This document shows, in pieces, positions 33,788-44,770 of a stretch of 64,000 bases of DNA. The translations under genes and the position numbers were made by a program. The stretch comes from Diphasiastrum complanatum. Its lineage: Eukaryota; Streptophyta; Lycopodiopsida; Lycopodiales; Lycopodiaceae. Numbering within the stretch: the first letter of the stretch is position 1; each line of letters starts with the position of its first letter. The notes under the pieces are model-generated. The model was not told the DNA's origin. It made no database searches and worked only from the letters and a program-made list of their open reading frames with translations. The stretch spans positions 42,464,901 to 42,528,900 of the forward strand of contig CM055096.1 in NCBI GenBank assembly GCA_029204225.1, read 5' to 3'.

Positions 33788-34587
33788 CTGGTATCTGAGC
33801 CATCTCCTTCTTTGGGAGTTTATTAGCAGCAGTGGAGAAAGTAGATAGATTGCTTAGAACTCCTTCAATTTTTCAGAAATCTAGAGAGCAGGGTCAGCGC
33901 TGGAAAACCAGCTGTCTACTGAGCAAATCGTGGTGGATATCTCTGTCTTTTAGATAAGAATTGAAGTAAATTTGAAGAGCAGGGGCAACGCTGGACAGGG
34001 GAGTGTTAATTGCAGATTTACCCCTGTTTTTTGTGTAAAAATCAGCGATTGGTGAGCGGTTTCAGAGTAGGAAACCGATTCAGATCCAGAGCTCCAAAGG
34101 ATTCTTGAAGTTCCGATTTTCGGAATCTTTTTGGGGCCTAAATCAGAAGCTTTTGAGCAGGTAGATTGTCTGTCAGCCAGCGAGGGGTTTCCCTCTTTAT
34201 AAATCAGATTTTGCATATAATTTTGAGCCCCAAATCAGGTGATTTGAAGCACTAGTAATTCGGGACAGAGCGAGCAGCTGTCTCCTTGTATTCCACTTTT
34301 TTTGGATGGATTTGAGGCTTCGGATCTGAATTTTCCGGAGCAGCAGGGGTGCTACTCAGACAGCGAGGCCAGCCCACTATCGAATCCTTGTAAATTCAGG
34401 TTGGAATTCTGATTTTACTAGGACAACAGGTCTGAAGATTGCTGTGGAAGAGCTGAAAGGGTTCTTCTTAATATTTTCTTTGGAAGTACAGTCCTCAGGT
34501 TTTCTTTCCCTCCTTTGTACAGTTCTAATTAGTCTTTTCGACTTTTTTTAAGAAGAAACGTCAGGCACTCCTTTTCTATCTTAGAAA

Positions 34588-37500
34588 ATGACCACTTCTC
34601 CGGGACCCGATCAACCCCTGACAAGAGGCATTGATGAATTAGAAACGGAATCTCTGAGGTTTAGTAAGGGGAAAGAACCCATGGAAGTAGAAGAACAGGA
34701 GCAATTCATCGAAGAACTCGACGAATTGGTTACCAAGGAGCAGTATCTCCACCTGGTAACAGAAGTGGATGAATTGAAACTGGCTTTTGCCAATTTCAAA
34801 TCCAGTATGGACGACTCGTTCGCCGAGCTCAAAAGTTTAATTTTGGACTCCGCAAAAGGAAGCCTCCCATCCACTTCTCAGCTGTCCCCTTCTCCACTTC
34901 CATCAGTTTCGGGTGAGCCTATGCGGTCTCATCCCAGTGTCTTTAAAGACTTAAAGCCTCCTACTTTTATTGGGGAAGAGAAGGATAGAAACGCAGATAT
35001 TCTACACACCTTCCTCAACAAATGGAAGAACATTCATGCTCTTAAACAGACCCCTGACCATTTGCAAGCTATTGAGGCCAGTCTTTCCTTAGGGCTCATG
35101 GCCTATAAGTGGTGGTTAAACCTCTAGGAGATTGGGCAGACTCCCCAGTCATGGAAAGCTTTTGAAGAGGCTTTCCTAAGAGAGTTTCTATCGGAAAACG
35201 AACTTGATAGAGCCTGGGAAGCCTGGGAAAGAACAATAATGGACAAATCTTTAATCCAATATATCTCGCAGTATCAAGAGGCAATTTTAAAGATAAAAAA
35301 TATGGATGATTACCAGAAAATCAGAGGTTTTGTCCGTGACCTTAAAGATGAATATAAAGTAGAGGTCCAGAGAAACTCGCCCACTACCCTAGAGCAAGCT
35401 CTCAGATATGCTCAAATCTATGATGATTCAGTGGGTAGGAAAAAGGCAAGACAATAGTCCCTTTCTGAGCAGCTTCCTCAGAAAGACTTTCAATTTAAAA
35501 AGAAATTTTTAAAACGAAAGAAAGAAGATAAAGTTAAAGGTGAAACTCCTCAGAAACGCCCATCGCTTATACAACCCTTAAAACTAGAAGATTTTGAGAA
35601 AGCCAAACAAGAACGTTTGTGCTTTGTGTGCATGGGCAAGGGACACACAGTCGGACAGTGTCCCAAGGGGCCATTCACTAAAAAAGATAGGAAAGATAAG
35701 AAACAAGTTCATCTTGTTCAGACTGTAAGTTTTCCCAGTGACTCGGCAGCTTCCGAGATCAAAGTGTTTCATGAAGATCATGAACACTATTGCCAGCTAA
35801 CCTCTACAATGCTAGCGAGACCCTTCAATTTTGGGCTGCATGACCTAGTACGTATGCATGGGAAAGTTGGTAACTTGTCAGTCAGAGTCATGGTTGATGA
35901 TAGGGCAACCCATAATCTCATCAACTACACCCTAGTTAAAAAACTCAGACTTCCAGAAGTACCTAGTTAGCATAGGTACATAGTTTCATTAGCTAAGGGT
36001 GAAGACAAATTTTTTTGGGAAACTATGGTAAGTAATCTAAATCTTGGTATTCAGGGGTATCAAGATGAATAAACTTTCAGATAATACACCTGGATCGCAC
36101 AGACATTGTTCTCGGGAGAGACTGGCTCTACAGTTTAGGACCTTCCCTCCACAAAGGCCGAGAGATCCAGTTGCATGGGGAGCATGACGTCCCCAACAGC
36201 CCTATGGTTTGCAGTTCAGAGCTCTGTCAGCTAATCGGAGACGACGACCATCAGGTATTTTATGTGACTTTTAGTTTATTCCAGAAGTTTCTATTTCCAG
36301 TTCTTTAGAGCAAAAAATCAATAAATTAGAAACTTTGTTGTCTAAATTTAAAGATGTTTTTCTTGAAGATTTACCACATGGTTTACCACCTAGCAGAGAG
36401 GTAGATCATGTAATAAACCTAGTACCAGGTACAAGACCTGTTTCTAAACCTCTGTATCGGGTCAGCCGAATAGAGGATGAAGAAATAACTAGGCAGTTAA
36501 CAGATTATCTTGGGAAAGGCCAAGTTCAGACTAGTAGTTCACCATGGGCCTCACCAGTCTTTTTGGTGAAAAAGAAAGAGGGGTCTATGCGTCTTTGCGT
36601 AGATTACAGAGCCTTCAATAAAGTCACAATTAAGAATAAATACGCAAGGCCTCGGGCAGACGAGTTGTTTGATCAACTTGATGGGGCTAAGTTTTTCAGT
36701 AAAATAGACCTAAGATCGGGATATCATCAAGTTCGTATAAAGTCGGAAGATGTCCCAAAAACAGCTTTTAGGACTCGTCATGGTCGTTATGAGTTTAAGG
36801 TGATGCCTTTTGGGCTCACAAATGCTCCAGCTACCTTTATGACCTTGATGAACAGTGTCCTCAAACCATACTTGGGTAAGTTTGTAATCGTATTTTTAGA
36901 TGACATCCTCGTCTACAGCAAAACGAGGAAGGAGCATCTTAAACACCTCAGAAAGGTGTTTCGACTGCTTAGAAAGCATAAGCTTTATGCTAAGAAACCT
37001 AAGTGTGAATTCTTTGTTGAAGAGGTAGCTTATTTGGGTCACATTGTCTCGGTAGATGGGATTAAGATGGACCCTAATAAGGTTAAAGCCATACTCAATT
37101 GGCTGAGACCTCAGAATATTTTAGAGCTTCAGATCTTTCTAGGTTTGGCGGGATATTACAGACGATTTGTCAAGGAATATGCTCAGATAGCAGTTCCCAT
37201 GGCAAATCTTCTTAAGGGGAAGGGAAAGGAGTTCATTTGGGAGTCCGCACAGCAGGAGAGCTTTGATGCTCTCAAACAGCCTTAGCTACAGTACCAGTTT
37301 TAAAAGTCGTCGACCCCAATCAACCATTTGTGGTCGAAACAGATGCTAGCGACTTTGCAGTTGGTGCTGTACTAACTCAGAGTGGATGACCAGTTGCGTT
37401 CGAGAGTAAAAAACTCGAGCCAACATAGAGGTACAGTGCCTATGAAAAGGAACTCTTCTCCATAGTTCATGCCCTTAAGACTTGGAGGCATTATTTGTAT

Positions 37501-39323
37501 GGTGCCAACTTTGAGGTCCTGATAGACCATGAAAGTCTCAGATACCTTTGCAATCAGCCTGAGCTCAGAGGTCGGAAAGCTTGTTGGGCTGAATTAACGC
37601 AAGAGTTTGATATGTCTATCAGATATAGATGGGGGAAATTCAATACAGTAGCAGATGCACTTAGTAGAATGCCTATGATAAACGAGTTGAGTTTCACTCA
37701 AATTTGTAGTGAGTTACTCGAGTCCTTGAGAGGGAAGTGCCAGCATGATGCATTCTTCTCTACTATCTAGAACTCAGTCCAGAGCAGACAGCCACAGACT
37801 CTAGAACCAGTTCTCGGGGTTGGTGCCAGTTCATCCAAGAATACGGCAGCTTCCGTTGAGGATGATGATGAGTCCGAGTATACGTCAGATGACATTGAGG
37901 ATTCTGAGCCTGTATTACCCAAGAAAACCCCAGTGGTTGAGGGTCAGTTGACTCAAGGATTCAAATGGAAACAATATTCCATTCAGAATGAGTACTTGCT
38001 CTATAGAGATAGAGTATGTGTCCCCAATTCAGAGGATTATAGGCAGCAGGTCCTATATGAGTGTCATGACAGTCCTAGTGCGGGGCAATTCAAAAGACCT
38101 ATGAGCTTCTTCGTAGGCAATTTTTTTAGCCCAGTATGAAAAAGGACGTCCAACAATATGTAATCAGTTGCCAGAAATGTCAAGTAAATAAAGCAAAGCA
38201 TTTAAAGGCAGGAGGGTTGTTACACCCTTAGATATACCAGCTGGTAAATGGGAGAGTATCTCCATGGATTTTATAGTAGGCCTGCCTAAAACCCAAAAGG
38301 GTAATGACGCTATGGGTCACAGTTGACCGTCTGACCAAAATGGCTCACTTTATTCCGACCAAAACAACCGTTAGAGCTCCAGAGTTAGCGAGGTTGTTTG
38401 TAGATGGGCTATTTAAATTGTACGGTCTACCTTCCGGCATAGTCAACGACCAGGACAGTAAGTTTAATGGAAATTTTTGGAGGGCAGTATTCCATCATCT
38501 CCATACTAAACTTAATATGAGTACCACCGACCACCATCCACAGACGGACGGTCAAACAGAAAGAGTAAATCAGGTGCTGGAGGATATGCTTCGTGCATAC
38601 ATCAGCAAGAAGCAAACTAATTGGGAGGAGTATCTCTCGATATTAGAGTTTGCTTATAACAGTACCAAACATTCAGCTACGGGATACAGCCCATTTATGC
38701 TGATGTATGGTTTTCAGCCACGCTCACCCACAGTTGTAGGGTTTAAACAAGAAAAAGCTGAAGCAGCCAGAAACTTTCTAGAAGACCTAAACTAGATGAT
38801 AGAACATGCTAAGCGTAGCATTAGGCAGTCCCAGGATCGAGCCAGACATTATGCAGATCCACACAAATGGGATGTGCAGTTCTCCGCTGGTGAGAAAGTC
38901 TACTTGAGAGTCCCAGTTGACTCTAAAACCTTCAAATCAGGAGTGTGTGCTAAGTTGTCTCCTAGGTATTGTGTTCCTTTTACCATTAGTAGGAGACTAG
39001 GCGAGGTCACCTATGAACTAGAACTCCCACACAATAGTAAGGTTTTTCCAGTCTTTCATGTAAGTCAGTTACGAAAAGCCTTAGCCAGATTAGAAAATCT
39101 GGTAGGGGACAATGTTCTAGTTCTCCCATTGGATTCTCAGCAACCTCCACATGAACCAGAGGAGATTCTTGATAGTAGAGAGACGCAGACTCGTCAGACT
39201 CTCTACCGAGAATATCTGGTCAAGTGGAATGATCAGCCTGTTGAGAATGCCACTTCGGAAAAAGGCAGCGTCCTTCGCAAGATTTTTCCAGACTTTGTCT
39301 TAGAGGACCAAGACGGTTCTTAA
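34588..39323 (+). pseudogene. gag-pol pseudogene of gypsy element 1
   Basis: It aligns end to end with the element 2 polyprotein (48110-52897). Domain order: gag (34588 to about 35600), zinc knuckle CFVCMGKGH (about 35620), protease with VDDRAT replacing the VDDGAT of element 2 (so the conserved glycine is lost), RT with FLDD (about 36890), RNase H, integrase and a chromodomain-like end. Damage seen: TAG stops near 35125, 35455 and 35968, a 36-bp in-frame deletion near 36155, frame losses near 36070 and 37280, a TGA near 37387 and a TAG near 37768, loss of the integrase zinc-finger start near 38085, and a TAG near 38794. It cannot make a full product. Confidence 0.95.
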
Positions 39324-39334
39324 GGGGGAGGGAG

Positions 39335-39695
39335 TGTTACGAGCACGTAACCAGTGCCGAACCCTAGAGAACACAGGAGGTTAGACACCACAATCAGGGT
39401 CGTGTCCAGCAGCGTACACGACCAACAGGGCAAGACAGTGTCAGTAGTGTGTCCCGGCACGGTCCATAGCCATGGCGGGCCTAACCCAGTCTAGGGACCC
39501 TGTCAGCAGGATAGGGCCCCACGTTGGGTCCCGACATGCAGTCAGCCACATCAGTGCCACGTGGCCGACACTTGGCAGTATGCATGCTACCAGGCCTCAC
39601 ACTGGGCTAGGAGGGGCTTGCTCCATATCAGGGAGTAGGCAAGGTTGGGTGGATCAGTTAGTGTTTGCCCTACTGTGGTGTTTGGATCTCTAACA
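39335..39695 (+). mobile_element. 3' LTR of gypsy element 1
   Basis: 361 bp, TGTTACGAGC to TCTCTAACA. Confidence 0.95.
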
Positions 39696-39700
39696 GGGAC

Positions 39701-40150
39701 ATTGGCAGAATGCCCTGGGTATTGTGTATCATTGAGATGGCCATGTCCATGGTGTCATGTTGTCCGGAAGAGGAGAGTACTTGCATGTTGTTGCTCATCT
39801 TCTACATCCCCTTTGGTTATCTAATGAGCAACACGAGGACGACGAGCTAGAGATGGGCTGAGGTGGCATCTCTTAGTATCGATAGGTGGCAGTTGCAGAG
39901 GGAGAGAGTGGCGTTCAGACGGTGCACATTTACATTTCTTCATAGTACTTGCGCTTTTGGTTTGAGTCATGTTCTGGGTATCTTGTTAGTTGTTGTTCAA
40001 AGCATCATCTCATTAGTGGACATCTATCTATGCAAGCATATTTGGGCCTTGGATGAGAGCTACAGACAAAGACCTATGACTTGGTGGAACATGTTCGGGG
40101 ACACTTGTCCTTCATTGCAAAGACTTGCCTTACACGTTCTATCGATGTCA
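39701..40150 (+). pseudogene. hAT-type transposase remnant, 3' part
   Basis: It continues the domain interrupted at 33429: DIGRMPWVLCIIEMAMSM corresponds to the family motif DIGKLPWVKxxIExA. After stops and frameshifts, MTWWNMFGDTCPSLQRLALH (about 40077-40140) corresponds to the hAT C-terminal dimerisation motif AWWISYGDSAPNLQRLA. No inverted-repeat ends were recognised. Confidence 0.85.
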
Positions 40151-40269
40151 TCCATCTACTTTCAAATTTTCATTTACAATTCATTCACTAAACCCTAGTG
40201 ATTTGTGAAGCCTAGTAATTTGTTACATGCAACCAATAATACTTGATTGGATGCTTTGATAGGACTGCT

Positions 40270-40739
40270 CCTCTATATGTGAGCGCAACTGGAGCACATG
40301 GTCAATGGTTCACACTAGGCGGTGCAACCACCTTTGCGATCAGCTGGACCTACAAGAAGCAGACACTGGTAGCTTAGTCTTCATGCGAAGCAGAATACGT
40401 GGCAGCTTCAAAGGTGGCGAATGAGGTAATATGGCTGAAAATGATGTTGGAATGGATTGGCATATCGCATCAAGACCCCTCCATCATGAGGATGGATTCT
40501 CAGAGTGCTATTTATTTAGCCCAAGATCCGGTCTTTCATTCGAAAATTAAGCATATACCTCTTAAGTATCATCACATTCAAGATCTGATCTCGAAAAGAG
40601 AACTCTGTCGAATTCATGGGATCAGAAGACATGGTCGCGGACCTCTTGACCAAGCCGTTGGACAAGCCATTGTTTACAAAACACAGAAGATCAATCGGAG
40701 TCGGATGAAAAGAAAAAGGTTGTATCGTTCAAGAGGGAG
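40270..40739 (+). pseudogene. Ty1/copia RNase H remnant
   Basis: It reads AISWTYKKQTLVA, then a TAG, SSCEAEYVAASKVANEVIWL, MDSQSAIYLAQDPVFHSKIK and HIPLKYHHIQD. This is the copia pol C-terminus (family: W.SKKQ..VA.SS.EAEY; N.SAI.L..NP..H...KHI). It ends in polypurine AAGAGGGAG (40731-40739). All upstream pol is missing. It is a different copia lineage from the fragment at 4809. Confidence 0.9.
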
Positions 40740-41222
40740 TGTTGGAGATGGTGAACTCAACCAACCTTTTCCGACACATTCCCTGAACAGCCGATAGTTT
40801 GGCACACCATCGACACCGACATCTGAAGATCCAATAGTTCGGATAGCTTCCGAACTATCGAATGCCTACAAGTGTTGAAACGGACTATGGACAAACGAAC
40901 TGTCGAGCGATTCAAATCATCGAATTCGAAGCTTGGCAGTCGTGAGACACAAAACTGTCACGCTCAGCCATAAAGTAACGTTACAAGAAGAGATACATAA
41001 TCAGCTGATAGTTTAGGTGTAAATCTCTCTTGTAATGATTAGGTAAACTATCGTTTAATCCCTTTTGGCTGAACATAAGTATAGACCAGAAATTAAAACA
41101 GAAGATAAAGAAGAGAAAAACGCTGTTAGTGAACAACAACAAAATTGTAAGAAGAGCGTCAGGCCGCTATTTGCGTTGCATTGCCGACTCACTCTAACAA
41201 AAGACATTCTGTTCTTCCAACA
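40740..41222 (+). mobile_element. 3' LTR of the copia remnant
   Basis: 483 bp starting TGTTGGAGATGG and ending TCTTCCAACA (perfect inverted ends TGTTGGA/TCCAACA). The matching 5' LTR is absent. Confidence 0.8.
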
Positions 41223-41383
41223 ATGTTTTTGTGTAGTATACATTCTTGTTTGATTGATTTGTTGCCTTACTTGTGATTTGTATTAGCATATCTAGATCCA
41301 ATAATCTCGCGCATTGTGTAGCACGATAGCGCACTTTTGCAGCAATTTTATTGTATACAATTAAAAAAACATATGTAAAGCTG

Positions 41384-41697
41384 TTTTCTGCCATAAAACC
41401 CAAAATTTTTTAAGTTTGAAAAAAATTTGCAGCTATTTAATAAAGTAAGGACCAATCACAACATTAAAAACAAAAAAAGATGCCAGTTCCATTCCTATAC
41501 CTTGCCGAGTTTCCTAAACACTGGCTTTTTGACAATTTCTTTGGCTTTCAAGTTTTCTAAGAACTAATTTCACCGGCTTTCTTGAAGTTTAATAATGTCA
41601 CTGGCTTTTTTGAACACTGTCAATTTCATTGACTTTTTTATTTTCAAAGGACTAATTTTACTAGCTTTTCTGAACTCTGGCAATTTTCAAAGAAAGG
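41384..41697. repeat. Dispersed repeat, copy 2
   Basis: It is similar to 30583-30960 (see that entry) and lies immediately left of element B. 41223-41383 holds nothing recognised. Confidence 0.55.
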
Positions 41698-41713
41698 TGG
41701 GTTAGAACAAACA

Positions 41714-42120
41714 AGTTATGGACTCGGCTCATTACATTTGCCACGTCCATTTACATTTACTTTACTTTATGCATAAGCAAGCCTTGGGCCCTTTTTTATT
41801 CATTATTGACACTTAAACCTTATGGTTGGCCTTGGGCCTTATTATTCATTATTTGGACATTTGGACATATTACTGGAGAGTGGGGGTCTTTTTGGAGGGC
41901 GCACTATTATTCCTCCCAGTTGGGCCCTTGCCACTGGAAGCTTCCTTTTTAGGGCTTCCTTTAGGCTATAAGTAGGGAATCTGTGTCATTTGTTATTCAG
42001 CTATGATATTGATCTCTCTCCTCTTTAGTCTCTTTAAGCTCTCTTTCTTGCTTTCCGATCCCTGCTTATGTCCTGCTATCATAGATCAGCCATAGCATAA
42101 TTGTGGTCTTGTTTGTAACG
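41714..42120 (+). mobile_element. 5' LTR of element B
   Basis: 407 bp from AGTTATGGAC to TTTGTAACG, with inverted ends AGTTA/TAAC(T) whose last base has changed. It contains the TATA-like GGCTATAAGTAGGG near 41964. Confidence 0.9.
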
Positions 42121-42338
42121 TGGTATCAGAGCACTTTCCTGATTGCTGAATTTCAGATCTGATTTTTTGATTGGGCGCTCATTTTCCTCGTTGATATTTT
42201 TTTTTCTCTCTTTGCTGAGGGCTTTCATCTCTTTGCTTCAGCAACATTCAGCACACTTTGGAGGAGGACCAGCTCCCATCCGAGCATTTTCCTTGGTGGA
42301 GCTTTAGTAGATAGTTAGCGGAAGTACTTCCGCTAAAT

Positions 42339-43833
42339 TTGGCGGCCAAAAAAAAAAAAATTTGGGCAGATTATTTCCGGCGCCCAAGTTCCAACCCTCC
42401 GTCACCCATTTCCAGCTTGTTTGCAGGCTCTCCAACGCCCAATTCCCTCATCTCTTTCGTCCGTTCCTCCTTCCATTTTCAGCCCTCTCTTCACTTTTGT
42501 TCCTTCATACTTGTCACTTTCATCCATTTTTGTCTCCGTTTGCAACCATTTTTCACACCTTGTTTGCAAGCTGTCCAGCGCCCATCCCCTCCAATTTTTA
42601 CTTCGTTTCGCCTCCATTTGCTAACCCACATCCACATTTGATTGCAGGCTCATCACCACCCTCATACTTGCTGTTTTTCCAGCCTTTACATTTGCTGTCC
42701 AGAGGCTGTCCAGCGCATTTTTACAGCCTTCATATTCGCTGTTTTCTAGCCTTTTCGACGCATTTTTTCCAACATCTCTTGCAGCGTTACTTGGTGGCTG
42801 TCCAACGCCCCATTTGGCCCCAATACTTGGTAAAATTTCCAACTCCAACATTTGCAGTTGCGAGGTACTACCTACACTATTTGTTACGTCTTTTCATTGG
42901 CATACCTGTTGTGACGACTTATGTCCTCTCCTTCAGTTCGTCCACTTGATTAGCGTCTTGCTTGCCTTAACTTCCTGCCTATGGCTGTTGTTCTGTTATT
43001 TCCATTCCATTTTGTAATTTGTGTTGTCCACTACATTTTTCATTTTGCCTTTCGTTATTTGTTATTAGTTTCTATTCCATTTGCATTTCAATTCCATAAT
43101 TCATTTTCATTGTCGATTTCGTTTTTCACTTTTTCTTCGTTTTCTACGCTCCATTATAAAATATAAAAATAAAAACCACCGAAATTATTTGGATCATTGG
43201 GTTACATATTCTTTTCCATTACTTTTAATTTTATTTTTTATCATGACTTTTGATTTTCGGTCTCTATCCCCTTTAGATTATCTTTTTGTTTTCAATAGTG
43301 ATATACCATCTGAACATATGTTCGACAAATGGCTCACATATTACTTTGATACTTCTCGGCCAACTTGTCCAGGTCCTAATAAGATTCTTGATGCAATTTT
43401 TCTCTTAAAGGGTTCTGCTAGGTCGAAGTGGTTTGACTATGTCCATTCTCATCCGCCTATCTTTGAGTGGCATGACTTTCTACCAGTACTTTGCCTTCTT
43501 ATATTTTCCGATGATCATTCTGTAATTGTTCCTCCTGTCGCTCTTACGAGTGGTATTATAGGTCTTGAGAGTTCTACTCCTTCTGATTCCTCTCGTGAGC
43601 ATTCTTCCATATGCGAGGTTCCATTTTCTTGTGCAGGACAACTAGAGATAGAGTCACACATTTCTAGTGATTCACATGAGGTTGATTCACACATTGCTAG
43701 CGATACACATGAGGATGATTCTATATCACACAGTAGTGTGAGCGAGTTGCTTGATTTACTTGAGATAGTTATTGATCTACCTGAGCTCGTCATTGTATCC
43801 CATAGTGAGTTAGTCACATATACAGATTCCTAA
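42339..43833 (+). pseudogene. Element B leader and gag-like region
   Basis: 42339-43080 is open in more than one frame and is CT-rich, with repeated GCTGTCCAGCGC-type words (about every 70-90 bp). From 43243, MTFDFRSLSPLDYLFVFNSD leads to MFDKWLTYYFD and ILDAIFLLKGSARSKWFDYV, the pattern of Ty3/gypsy capsid (family: WL...F, K...A...L.G.A..W). It continues in frame to 43833 through an Asp/Ser/His-rich stretch (DSHEVDSHIASDTHEDD). No zinc knuckle is seen. The gag identification rests on pattern only. Confidence 0.65.
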
Positions 43834-43869
43834 TGATGCTGATTCACATATACAGATTGCAGCTGATAT

Positions 43870-44070
43870 GGTCCTTGATACTGATATAGCATGCTATGAT
43901 ACTATTGATGATGCCGTTGCATGCTTTGATGGTGCTACCGATGTTGTTGCATGCTATGATATTGTTCCATGCTTTGATACTGATGTAGTATGCCTTGCTG
44001 CTATTGCCGATGTTGCATGCTTTGATATTGTTGTTGAGTACTTTGATGCTACTCATGTTCGTGAGCGCCA
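43870..44070 (+). repeat. Coding minisatellite between gag and protease of element B
   Basis: Degenerate units of about 21-33 bp with GTTGCATGCTTTGAT or close variants repeat six or more times and encode DxxACYD/VACFD-type motifs in one open frame (43868-44560). Confidence 0.75.
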
Positions 44071-44269
44071 TGCTATAGATGTTGTATCCTATGCTCCTTA
44101 TTTCGATATTATTCACGGGTCTACGGTTGCTCTTTCAGATGCTTTGGCTACTCCAGTAGATCTCCATATGGCATATGGTTATACATTTCATGATGGTCCT
44201 ATTGTATACTCACTAGTTTATTTTGCTGATACCCGTCTAGATGAGTATGCGGTTCTTCTAGATGCATAT

Positions 44270-44770
44270 TTAGGCCATAACTTATCAATTGATGCTTCTG
44301 TTATTATGCCTACGTACGTTTTTCCATTTGTGGATCATATTATTCTAGATGCGGGGCAAGAGTATATTTCTTTAGTGGATACAGGCAGTACACATTCATT
44401 TATTAGCAGTTACATTTCCACCAGGATTTGTGCTACACCTGTTCCTGCTTCCCAACCTCTCAGTGTTCCCATTCTTTTTCGAGTTCTCAGATGTTTCAAG
44501 GCTTGGATTATCTCATTGGTGATTTTTCTGGTCAAGCAAATTTCTACATCATTCCTCTAGAGCGCTATGACATTATTTTTGGTTCAAACTGGTTTTCTTC
44601 ACTTGGTACTGTTGCTGTGGATCTCTCTCAGCAGACACTTTCCTTTGCTCATGTTGATCAACATCATTCACTTGTTGGTATTGATTCCCAAGGTGACTAT
44701 CAGTTGGTTACCGAGAAGCAGTTTATGCAGAGCCTGCCAAAGGCTCACGATGCAGCTCTTCTTTCCATTC
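44270..44770 (+). pseudogene. Element B aspartic protease (frameshifted)
   Basis: EYISLVDTGSTHSFIS contains the catalytic DTGS (44378-44389) of a retropepsin. The C-terminal half, ERYDIIFGSNWFSSLGTVAV (compare family DIILGMDWL), is read in another frame about 100 bp downstream, so a frameshift lies between about 44460 and 44495. The protease would cut the Gag(-Pol) polyprotein during particle assembly. Confidence 0.85.

Larger units (their letters stand above)
33430..39695 (+). mobile_element. Ty3/gypsy element 1, complete but dead
   Basis: It is 6,266 bp with LTRs at 33430-33787 and 39335-39695, flanked by perfect duplications GGGAC (33425-33429 and 39696-39700). The primer-binding site TGGTATCTGAGCC starts at 33789 and the polypurine tract is at 39321-39334. 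The LTRs differ by about 23 substitutions (mostly transitions) and one 3-bp indel over 358 bp, about 6.4%. It is the same family as element 2 and reads in the gene's direction. It interrupts the hAT transposase remnant. Confidence 0.97.
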
